From UBA1756 sp045627805 (lineage in GTDB: Bacteria; Bacteroidota; Bacteroidia; Bacteroidales; WCHB1-69): a stretch of DNA of 13,639 nucleotides. This document shows positions 7,131-13,466 of the stretch, piece after piece (the first letter of the stretch is position 1; each line of letters opens with the position of its first letter). Below the pieces are notes generated by a model, which searched no databases, was not told the DNA's origin, and saw nothing but the letters and a program-made list of their open reading frames with translations. The stretch spans positions 1-13,639 of the forward strand of contig JAZQOJ010000092.1 in assembly GCA_045627805.1 (NCBI GenBank), read 5' to 3'. Both the position numbers and the translations under genes were made by a program.

Positions 7131-9449
7131 ATGTTCAAAATTTTCAAAAACACATTCAAATTCATTCGAAACCTCATTTGGGTTTCTGTTTTCACATTTT
7201 TCTGTGCTGGCGCAAATGGCCAAAGCGACACGGTGAGTAACCCCTCAATTTTGCTGCCTGGAATGCGTGTTTCCGCTACCGCGACCTCTGGTGAAGGCTC
7301 GTTTTCAGTGTCGCACCTCAACCGCTCCGACATCCAGCTCAAGCAGGGCAACGGCAGTGTGAACAACCTGCTCAACCAGGTGCCGGGCATCGTAACCACT
7401 TCCGATGCGGGCACGGGGCTGGGCTACACTTATATGCGCATCCGCGGCATTGACCACACACGCATCAACGTGACGCTCAATGGGATAGCGCTCAACGATG
7501 CGGAATCGCAGGGCACCTGGTTTGTGAATGTGCCCGACCTCGGTTCGAAGGTGCAGACAATGGAGGTGCAGCGCGGAGCGGGCACTTCCAACAACGGCGC
7601 CTCTGCTTTCGGTGCCACAATGAATTTCACCACTTTGCAACCTTCGCTCACTCCTTACGCCCAGCTCAGCAGTTTCGCCGGCTCGTTCTACACTTTCCGC
7701 AATTCCATCAGCGCCGGAACCGGTCTCATCAGAAACCGTTTCTCCGCCGACATCTCCTATTCCAACGTGATGAGCCGCGGCTTCATTCAGCACGCCTCCG
7801 CCCAACTGCACTCGCTCTTCTTCACCGCCGACTACCGCTTTCTCAATGAGAAAAAGAACAAAGAATTCGGGCACCTGCAGTTCAACCTGATTTACGGAAA
7901 CGAGAAAACCGGACTCGCTTGGAACGGCGTGCCCTCCGATTCGCTCGCCACGAACCGTCGTTACAACAGTTGCGGAGAATACTACGACGCCAACGGAAAT
8001 TTGCAACATTATGACAATCAGACCGATAATTACCAGCAGACGCATTACCAGTTGCACTATTTTTTGAACCGGATGGTAAAAAAACGCCACGAGCTGAATT
8101 TGAAAGCATCGGCGCACCTCACCCGCGGCATCGGCTATTACGAAGAATATCAAGACGATAGTTACTATTCCACTTACGGACTTAACGATTTCCTTACGAA
8201 TGCCGACGGAACGCTCGTGCCCATTGATTTCATCACGCGGAAAAATATGGACAACTATTTTTACGGTGCCACACTCAATTTTTCGCACAAGATCAAGGCG
8301 GAAAACAGCGGTTTGCTGCGCAACGATTTCACCTGGACGCTGGGCGGCGCACTCAACCGTTACGACGGGAAGGAGTTCGGCACGCTGCAATGGGCTCAAT
8401 ACAGTGCCGGTCTTCCCTTTGGCTCACACTGGTACGATGGAACCGGCGACAAACGGCAGTACAATCTCTACGGCAAAGTCATTTCCCGCCTTTTTCATAC
8501 AATAAAATCTTATAGCACAACAATTTACGCAGACATACAATATCGCTGCGTAGATTATCGCATTGGGGGCACGAATGCCAATCAGTGGAACGTGGAGCAG
8601 CGCTACCTGTGGCAATTTTTCAATCCGAAGGCGGGAGTGGAGTTCTCGTGGCAGACGACGCCCGCGAAGGGGAAATCCTTCGGAAACCAACTCTATTTCA
8701 CTTTCTCGGTTGCCAACCGCGAGCCCACGCGTGCCGACCTTACCGAAGCCGAAGCCGCGAAGCGTCCAACGCCCGAAACACTGTACGATTTTGAGCTGGG
8801 CTATCTGCTGAAACACGAGAAAGTGAGTTTTTCGGCCGATGCTTACTTTATGTACTACCGCGACCAGTTGGTGCTTACGGGCGAAATCAACAGTGTGGGT
8901 GCCGCCATTATGACCAACGTTGACAAAAGTTTCCGAACCGGAATCGAGGTCGCCACATCGTACGCTCCGTTGCGCTGGTTCACCTGGAGTTTCAATGCCA
9001 ACGCCTCGCTGAACAAGATTCTCGACTACACAGAGTTCGTTGACGACTGGGACACGGGCGAACAGCGGACGCGCCACATCGGTACTACGAACATCTCGTT
9101 TGCGCCTAATTTCGTGGCGGCCAATACGTTCTTGTTTGAGCCGGTTCGCCATTTCCAAATCGACTTCACCACGCGCTTCGTCAGCCGGCAGTACATCGAC
9201 AATTCAAGCAGAAAGGAATATTCCATCGATCCGTACTGCGTGAGCGACTTGCAACTGAGTTACAAATTGGAGACGAAAGCGATTCCCGAAATCGGCTTTT
9301 ACTTCCAAATCAACAACATTTTCAACGCGCAGTACGAAAGCAATGCGTGGCTGTACCGCTATTATCTGAACGGAAAAGAAAACCGGCTCGACGGTTATTT
9401 CCCGCAAGCCGGCATTCATTTTATGGGAGGAATCTCCTTGAAATTTTAG
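7131..9449 (+). CDS. TonB-dependent outer-membrane receptor under TPP riboswitch control; probable thiamine transporter
   Basis: A 772-residue receptor. Residues 1-30 form a signal peptide (cleavage before Q31). A plug domain follows at about 45-165: VSATA start, VNNLLNQVPGIV, YMRIRGIDHTRINVTLNG and MEVQRGAGTSNNGASAFGATMNF. The rest is a beta-barrel of alternating aromatic strands ending in ISLKF, with the C-terminal Phe needed for barrel assembly. There is no N-terminal carboxypeptidase-like extension and no SusD partner, so it is not a glycan system. The TPP riboswitch in its leader implies that it imports thiamine or a thiamine compound. Bacteroides thetaiotaomicron has a comparable TPP-regulated receptor (OMthi) encoded with the inner-membrane carrier PnuT and a kinase. 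Neither partner is next to this gene, so inner-membrane uptake must be encoded elsewhere. The stop codon overlaps that of the convergent gene downstream. Confidence 0.9.
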   Translation: MFKIFKNTFKFIRNLIWVSVFTFFCAGANGQSDTVSNPSILLPGMRVSATATSGEGSFSVSHLNRSDIQLKQGNGSVNNLLNQVPGIVTTSDAGTGLGYTYMRIRGIDHTRINVTLNGIALNDAESQGTWFVNVPDLGSKVQTMEVQRGAGTSNNGASAFGATMNFTTLQPSLTPYAQLSSFAGSFYTFRNSISAGTGLIRNRFSADISYSNVMSRGFIQHASAQLHSLFFTADYRFLNEKKNKEFGHLQFNLIYGNEKTGLAWNGVPSDSLATNRRYNSCGEYYDANGNLQHYDNQTDNYQQTHYQLHYFLNRMVKKRHELNLKASAHLTRGIGYYEEYQDDSYYSTYGLNDFLTNADGTLVPIDFITRKNMDNYFYGATLNFSHKIKAENSGLLRNDFTWTLGGALNRYDGKEFGTLQWAQYSAGLPFGSHWYDGTGDKRQYNLYGKVISRLFHTIKSYSTTIYADIQYRCVDYRIGGTNANQWNVEQRYLWQFFNPKAGVEFSWQTTPAKGKSFGNQLYFTFSVANREPTRADLTEAEAAKRPTPETLYDFELGYLLKHEKVSFSADAYFMYYRDQLVLTGEINSVGAAIMTNVDKSFRTGIEVATSYAPLRWFTWSFNANASLNKILDYTEFVDDWDTGEQRTRHIGTTNISFAPNFVAANTFLFEPVRHFQIDFTTRFVSRQYIDNSSRKEYSIDPYCVSDLQLSYKLETKAIPEIGFYFQINNIFNAQYESNAWLYRYYLNGKENRLDGYFPQAGIHFMGGISLKF

Positions 9450-10399
9450 TTCTGCTTGATGATTTGTCCTGAACCCGTGTTGTTGAGTTTGGTTTTCTGA
9501 GCATCTTTGTAATAGATGCTTCCGGAAGAGGTAATGGTGGCATCGATAGAAGCGGAAGCGGCCACTCTGATGTCGGCGGTTCCGTTGTTCACCACTTTGG
9601 CTTTTTCGGCAGCGAGACCGATGCCATCGAAATCGGCGGCGTTGCTGGTTTCAACGGTGACCGACTTGGCGGTGCCGCTCATCAGGACCTTGCCCGTGCT
9701 AACGAGGGTGGCGGTAACGTCTTTGCCTGCAAAGCCAGTGAATTCCATATTGCCGGCAGCATTGCCCTTGATGGTGAGCGCTTCAGTTTGAATGCCCATA
9801 AACTTCGACAATTCCAGTGTGTTGTTCAGGATTTCGAGCTTGCCGAACTGAATGCGGCTGAAATCAGCGGAAGTGTTGTCAGAGAGTTCCAACTTGGCGG
9901 AACCTTCGCAAAGCATATCGGAGAACTGGAGTTGGAAATTCTTGGTGGCGGTAATGTTCAATCCGCTGGTTTTCAGGTTGGTCCACTTGCAAATTCCTTT
10001 TCCGTTGAGTGCGATGGTCATCTTTTCGGAGGGGATGGCATCAACAGTGATGTCGCCATTGCCGGTGTATTGCAGTTTGCTCATAGTGGGCATCGCAACA
10101 TAGACGGTGATGGGGAAATTGTTGGCGAGGCGGGTTTTCTTAGCGACGGAGATGTTCAGGGTTTTGCCCTTCACTTCGGTGATGATGTACTGGAGGAGGT
10201 TCGACTCGGCTTCTACTTCCAGCTTCGGGGAGATGGCGTAAACGAGGTTCACGTTGAAATCAGCGTTCACCACCACTTGTTCGAAGGTGGCGGCCACAAA
10301 ACGTGATTCCTTTTTCAGATCCTGGTTGCCCGGAATGTCTTTTGCCTGAACGGCGAAAACCATACAGATGGTCATACAAAGTGCTAAAATCTTTTTCAT
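9446..10399 (-). CDS. Secreted GIN-domain (DUF2807) protein, putative adhesin head type
   Basis: A 317-residue protein with signal peptide MKKILALCMTICMVFAVQA (cleavage near A19). The mature part, from about residue 33 to 310, is a DUF2807/GIN-type repetitive beta-helix: FEQVVVNADFNVNLVY, a VEAESNLLQYIIT strand, LQYTGNGDITVDAI, then many short Gly/Ser/Asn-spaced strands ending in LNNTGSGQIIKQ. The family is common in Bacteroidota and is named as a putative autotransporter adhesin head; real functions are mostly unknown. I place the start at 10399, not at the upstream TTG at 10438 in the same frame. That TTG lies inside the TATCTTTG promoter box and so would be upstream of the transcript, while 10399 gives a normal signal peptide. 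The 3' end overlaps the receptor gene's 3' end by four bases, with no terminator between. Confidence 0.85.
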   Translation of the reverse strand: MKKILALCMTICMVFAVQAKDIPGNQDLKKESRFVAATFEQVVVNADFNVNLVYAISPKLEVEAESNLLQYIITEVKGKTLNISVAKKTRLANNFPITVYVAMPTMSKLQYTGNGDITVDAIPSEKMTIALNGKGICKWTNLKTSGLNITATKNFQLQFSDMLCEGSAKLELSDNTSADFSRIQFGKLEILNNTLELSKFMGIQTEALTIKGNAAGNMEFTGFAGKDVTATLVSTGKVLMSGTAKSVTVETSNAADFDGIGLAAEKAKVVNNGTADIRVAASASIDATITSSGSIYYKDAQKTKLNNTGSGQIIKQN

Positions 10400-10435
10400 A
10401 AGTATAAGTTTTTTAATGTTACTCAAAAAAGTCTG

Positions 10436-10443
10436 CAAAGATA
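10436..10443 (-). promoter_or_regulatory. -7 box (TATCTTTG) of the GIN-domain gene
   Basis: On the minus strand TATCTTTGCAG lies 36 bases upstream of the chosen start at 10399. It decides the start, because the longer open frame begins inside this box. Confidence 0.65.
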
Positions 10444-10456
10444 CAACAATTTTGCT

Positions 10457-10474
10457 ATTTGAAATGTTTCAAAT
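10457..10474. promoter_or_regulatory. 18-bp inverted repeat over the -33 region, candidate operator
   Basis: ATTTGAAA and TTTCAAAT are separated by two bases and form a perfect palindromic pair. The pair starts 13 bases upstream of the -7 box of the GIN-domain gene, so it covers about -27 to -44. The position suits a dimeric regulator; none is identified. Confidence 0.45.
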
Positions 10475-10499
10475 AAACACAATTATTTTCCGAAAAAGC

Positions 10500-10975
10500 A
10501 GTAGCGCATTGTGCGAGATATTCCGGATAACGGTGGAATGGGTTAATGGACGAAGGGGGTGGAATGGGCGAATGCCGCCTGACGGCGTAAACAAGAAATG
10601 CGCAGGAAATTTCATTCTCGTTGTTCTCGATTCTCGTCGTTAAGAAGCTGCGCTTCTTTTCTTCCTCTTCGCTCGGCAAATCTCAAACAAGTTTGGCTTT
10701 GCGCTCACTCATTCGTCGTTAAGAAGCTGCGCTTCTTTTCTTCCTCTTCGCTCGGCAAAGCTCAAACAGGTTTGGCTTTGCGCTCACTCATTCGTCAGTT
10801 CTCGAATAATTTCAGCGCAAAAAATTCCTAAATCTGTTATAATTATTTTATTAACTTACTGAATATAAATGAAATAACAATGGAAAAGATGTAACCTGAC
10901 AATTCGGGAGTTGCGATGTGTTGAGCGGTAATTCTGCAGTGCGGACAATTCCCCTTATCAGAAAATTGAATTTTC
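10500..10975 (+). repeat. Composite intergenic repeat, copy 2 (plus orientation), with duplicated hairpin unit
   Basis: This is the counterpart of 6590-6898 in the opposite orientation. The first block (about 10540-10604) has GGTTAATGG, GGTGGAATGGG, GAATGCCGCCTG and AAATGCGC. The hairpin unit follows twice (10641-10798). The third block (10896-10963) starts CTGACAATTCGGGA and has TTGCGATGTGTTGAGCG and TTATCAGAA. The 97 bases between hairpin units and third block (10799-10895) are AT-rich and not matched in copy 1, where about 50 bases of the 18-bp repeat sit instead. No gene is seen. The region fills the gap between the GIN-domain gene promoter and the end of the next minus-strand gene. Confidence 0.8.
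10641..10798 (+). repeat. 79-bp tandem duplication of a hairpin unit
   Basis: Two head-to-tail copies (10641-10719 and 10720-10798) differ by eye at two positions within the central stem region and near the end. Each unit holds two stem-loops. AAGAAGC pairs with GCTTCTT around TGC. A second stem is GCAAAGC-T-CAAAC with GTTTG-GCTTTGC (10755-10781 in the second unit, with one bulged T). One difference breaks a pair of the second stem in the first unit. A third copy lies at 6722-6803 on the minus strand. Confidence 0.9.
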
Positions 10976-10990
10976 AACCTACAAATTCAC

Positions 10991-11015
10991 AAGACGGAAA
11001 AGGTAATTCCGTCTT
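10991..11015 (-). terminator. Hairpin directly after the minus-strand operon, probable terminator
   Basis: AAGACGGAA (10991-10999) and TTCCGTCTT (11007-11015) form a perfect 9-bp stem with a 7-base loop, starting right after the stop codon at 11016. The T run is better on the plus strand than on the minus strand, so its strength for the operon is uncertain. Confidence 0.5.
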
Positions 11016-11498
11016 TTAATTGGAGCCCACATTCAGCAAAGCTGAAACGTAAATGATGGTTCCGGGGTTGATTTCGGCTTCCGTGCCTTTGATAAGTAGT
11101 GCGAGAAAGCCGACAATAGAAATGCAGCCCAATCCCAAACCCAGACCTACGGCTAAGATTTCTCGGTCGCGCCCTGACACGCTAATGGAGCGTTGGAGCC
11201 GCACTGAACGCCCTTGCACATCCGTCGTACGCACAAAATCCAAAGTCAGTCGTCCTTCTTCGCCCAAAGCACGTGCCCGACTTCGATTGATATTACACTG
11301 CACGGGTGTTCCCGCAGCAATTACCACGGAATCACCAACGAAAACATCTGCAAGAACTGCCGCCACTGTGTCCGACTCCAACGCCTCGCCTGCACTGCTC
11401 AGCCACCGCGTGACCTGAACAGGCACATCCACACGCTCTTGCGAAAACAACACTGACGGCAGAACCAACAGAAAAAGCAGCCAAGGCCATTTTTTCAT
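11016..11498 (-). CDS. Small secreted or envelope protein of unknown function
   Basis: A 160-residue protein I cannot assign to a family. It has a signal peptide (MKKWPWLLFLLVLPSVLFS, cleavage before Q20). The mature part has two similar short beta motifs, GDSVVIAAGTPVQ (55-67) and GTEAEINPGTIIYVSA (138-153). Between them are a basic, beta-rich stretch (GRLTLDFVRTTDVQGRSVRLQ) and a hydrophobic Gly-rich segment (about 114-136, VGLGLGLGCISIVGFLALLI) that could span a membrane. The GT-in-a-strand pattern recalls beta-barrel domains of envelope complexes, but this is a loose impression. It lies 14 bases after the lipoprotein gene on the same strand, so the two form an operon and may act together at the envelope. 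Confidence 0.75.
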   Translation of the reverse strand: MKKWPWLLFLLVLPSVLFSQERVDVPVQVTRWLSSAGEALESDTVAAVLADVFVGDSVVIAAGTPVQCNINRSRARALGEEGRLTLDFVRTTDVQGRSVRLQRSISVSGRDREILAVGLGLGLGCISIVGFLALLIKGTEAEINPGTIIYVSALLNVGSN

Positions 11499-11512
11499 TC
11501 CGTCTCGATTTT

Positions 11513-11848
11513 CTATTTCGTAAACTCAATAATCGTAGCTGTGACCACCACGTGCTGCTTGTTGGTGAAAGTCGAAATACGCTCGTAATTCACATTGATA
11601 AGAGCTTGTGAACCAGTGAGATTTGCTTTTTTTACCATATCAGCGTATGCATTGTTCACCACCAGTTTATTGGCCGATGAGCCCTTCGCTTCACCGCGTG
11701 CCGTCCCAACAATACGATAATTGTTCTGCGACAACACAACTACGGTTTGGTTCTGATTCTGATTTGTTGTTAAACTTTGCTGTGAAAGACAGGACGTGCC
11801 TAAAACAGCCATAGCGCAAATGCCTGCAATTAAGAAGATTTTTTTCAT
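11513..11848 (-). CDS. Small lipoprotein, DUF6567-like
   Basis: A 111-residue protein with a lipoprotein-like signal peptide and Cys at residue 20 (VLGTSC; the Gly at -3 is not ideal for a lipobox). The mature sequence begins with a Gln/Asn/Thr-rich linker. It continues with VVVLSQNNYRIVGTARGEAKG, then NAYADMVKKANLTGSQALINVNYERIS and ends in VVVTATIIEF. This arrangement (VVLSQNNY strand, ADMVKxANLTGSQALxNV helix, terminal TATIIEF strand) resembles small Bacteroidales lipoproteins grouped as DUF6567; I recall this from memory and it needs a profile search. No function is known. It is the first gene of a two-gene operon, with a -7 box 37 bases upstream of its start. Confidence 0.78.
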   Translation of the reverse strand: MKKIFLIAGICAMAVLGTSCLSQQSLTTNQNQNQTVVVLSQNNYRIVGTARGEAKGSSANKLVVNNAYADMVKKANLTGSQALINVNYERISTFTNKQHVVVTATIIEFTK

Positions 11849-11885
11849 ACTTAAACTTTTTAATGTTAACGTTTATTTGACGCTG

Positions 11886-11893
11886 CAAAAGTA
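11886..11893 (-). promoter_or_regulatory. -7 box (TACTTTTG) of the lipoprotein operon
   Basis: On the minus strand TACTTTTGCAG lies 37 bases upstream of the start codon at 11848. No clear -33 TTTG is seen. Confidence 0.55.
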
Positions 11894-12011
11894 GTATGAA
11901 AACAATTAGGAACTTGACCTCGCAAGGCTTGCAGCCCTAAGGTTCGTTAATGTCATTGATCCATTTTCCTCCGTTCATCGGAGTCGGAATTCAGGTTGCA
12001 AAAGTGACAAT

Positions 12012-13283
12012 TCATTTCAAACTGCGCCAACGCCGAACCAAATATTTGTCGCTCCGAGAATCGGCAATCATTTGCAACGCACGGTTCACCTCGTCAACCG
12101 TGCCCACGCACTCAAAGGGTTTCACCTCCGCAATGCCCGTCAACTCGTCGAAATATTGCGTCAGCGACGGCTTGTTGAGCAAGTCTTCACCGAAAATCCG
12201 AATCATTGTTGCATCGTCGATAAATGGCGACAAGATGATATAGGCGAACAGGCATTTGGGACAGTTGCAGCACCAAATATCCGTTTTACTGCCCGCGTTG
12301 CAGCTTTTGAAAACGGGAAAATATTGTGGATATTTTGAGAAAAACTCTGCGATTTCCAGTTCGCAGTAAGGCCGTAAATAGCTGAAATAGTGATTGATAT
12401 CATTAAGGTTTTCTTGAACATATTGGCGAAAATCCTCTTCAAACTCCAGCGATTTGGAATACTGGTGGTTGATTTCGGTGCCGGGAATAGTCGGCTCGTT
12501 TGCGCTGGACTCATTCGACAGAGCCACGTCGCGAACGCCGACGGCTGCGCTCACCAGCGTGGAATAAAAAGCCAACATTGCAGAAAAGGGCGTGTGTCCA
12601 TTAAGAAAACCCTCCTTGTTGAGCCGCAGCAGTTCGGGGTCGATTTGCCGGTGCAGGACCACAATGTCTTGTAAGTCAGGGAAACCGGCGATGCGAGCGC
12701 ACTCGCGGGTCGCTCCACGCGGATTGATGATGAACGGCACAATCTGCTGTTTCTGACGGAGATGTTCCAATGTCACCACCGAGTCTTTTCCGCCGCCAAT
12801 GGGCACAATCACGGCCGAGCCATTTTCCACGCGGCGGTAATGGAAATCGCTGACGGGCACTGCGTTTTCTTCAAAATCAAAATGCAGGAAATCGTCCATC
12901 GAGGAGGCAATCCCGTTTTGATAAAAGAACTCGCCAAGACCTTTCCAATACAACTTTTTCCACCATAACTGCTGCTTTTCGGTCAGTTTGCGACCGCGAA
13001 TCAGCAGCGACGGCGGGCAGGCGCACTTCCAGTAACTGATCAGTTCGATGAGTCCGATGTGGAAGACGAGCCCGTCGATGTCTTCTCGGCGCAGGTGCTG
13101 GAGTTGAGCGTGCCGGCCCGGTTCAAGCGTCATCTTGGGGGCGAAACGGATTTGGTCGTCAATCTGAAAAAAGAATTGTATATTGATTTGATTTTCAGAT
13201 ATTTCAAAACAATAATGGTCGTAAATGAATTGAGGAAATTGCTGTCGCAGCGAGTTGAAAAGTTCCTGATTTTGTTGAGCCAT
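12012..13283 (-). CDS. murL: PP-loop protein resembling MurL, UDP-MurNAc-L-Ala-L-Glu epimerase
   Basis: With the start at 13283 this is a cytoplasmic protein of 423 residues. It has a PP-loop nucleotide-binding motif, GGGKDS (163-168, after VPI), as in ATP-pyrophosphatase enzymes that adenylate a substrate. Before it lies FHIGLIELISYWKCACPP and a Trp-rich helix leading to GLGEFFYQNG. After it come NESSANEP, INHQYSKSLEFEEDF and a cysteine cluster CCNCPKC (338-344). From memory these match MurL, which uses ATP to epimerise the terminal L-Glu of UDP-MurNAc-L-Ala-L-Glu to D-Glu, working with MurD2 as an alternative to MurI/MurD. The longer frame up to 13412 is rejected. Its extra residues lie across the -7 box at 13340-13347 and form a false hydrophobic N-terminus. 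MurD2 is not in the window, so another PP-loop function remains possible. Confidence 0.65.
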   Translation of the reverse strand: MAQQNQELFNSLRQQFPQFIYDHYCFEISENQINIQFFFQIDDQIRFAPKMTLEPGRHAQLQHLRREDIDGLVFHIGLIELISYWKCACPPSLLIRGRKLTEKQQLWWKKLYWKGLGEFFYQNGIASSMDDFLHFDFEENAVPVSDFHYRRVENGSAVIVPIGGGKDSVVTLEHLRQKQQIVPFIINPRGATRECARIAGFPDLQDIVVLHRQIDPELLRLNKEGFLNGHTPFSAMLAFYSTLVSAAVGVRDVALSNESSANEPTIPGTEINHQYSKSLEFEEDFRQYVQENLNDINHYFSYLRPYCELEIAEFFSKYPQYFPVFKSCNAGSKTDIWCCNCPKCLFAYIILSPFIDDATMIRIFGEDLLNKPSLTQYFDELTGIAEVKPFECVGTVDEVNRALQMIADSRSDKYLVRRWRSLK

Positions 13284-13339
13284 TGGTAAAAGTGTTAAGC
13301 CAAGTCGGGATAAAAATGGAGTTGAAAAAAATATGGCTG

Positions 13340-13347
13340 CAAATATA
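13340..13347 (-). promoter_or_regulatory. -7 box (TATATTTG) of the MurL-like gene
   Basis: On the minus strand TATATTTGCAG lies 56 bases upstream of the start chosen at 13283. It excludes the in-frame ATGs at 13412, 13370 and 13361, which would be upstream of the transcript. Confidence 0.6.
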
Positions 13348-13380
13348 CACAAAAATCTCATTTTTCTCATAATTTTAATG

Positions 13381-13388
13381 TACCTTTG
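13381..13388 (+). promoter_or_regulatory. -7 box (TACCTTTG) of the uridine phosphorylase gene
   Basis: TACCTTTGC faces right, 33 bases away from the divergent box of the MurL-like gene. Transcription would begin near 13395, giving a leader of about 70 bases before the ATG at 13467. Confidence 0.6.
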
Positions 13389-13407
13389 CGATTGAATGCA
13401 AAGAAGG

Positions 13408-13426
13408 CGCATTATTATATAATGCG
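13408..13426 (+). promoter_or_regulatory. Inverted repeat in the uridine phosphorylase leader
   Basis: CGCATTAT and ATAATGCG are separated by three bases and form a perfect 8-bp stem just downstream of the likely transcription start. It could be an operator or a leader hairpin; no T run follows, so it is not a terminator. Confidence 0.4.
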
Positions 13427-13466
13427 GTGATTATTAATATTTTACAACAATAAAAAGAGAAAAAAG

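Noticed and set aside
7305..8399. Long antisense frame opposite the receptor gene, and similar antisense frames opposite the C10 and S41 genes (2375-3232, 3442-4683).
   Set aside because: The sense frames are clear family members. The antisense frames have no promoter, are rich in Val/His/Gly as expected from codon bias on the other strand, and show no domain.
10400..10438. N-terminal extension of the GIN-domain gene to a TTG at 10438.
   Set aside because: The TTG lies inside the -7 box, and the ATG at 10399 begins a normal signal peptide.
10610..10803. CRISPR array suggested by direct repeats at 79-bp spacing.
   Set aside because: There are just two units in tandem, without unique spacers of regular size and without cas genes; the whole unit is duplicated.
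10598..10831. Open frame across the tandem hairpin units with a repeated ASFLPLRSA-like peptide; a similar frame at 6573-6815 on the minus strand.
   Set aside because: The shared peptide comes only from the DNA repeat. The tandem unit is read in two different frames because its length is 79 bases, no promoter faces these frames, and the stems are palindromic.
11965..11985. Hairpin CTCCG/CGGAG downstream of the MurL-like gene as terminator.
   Set aside because: The stem is only 5 bp and no T run follows on the minus strand.
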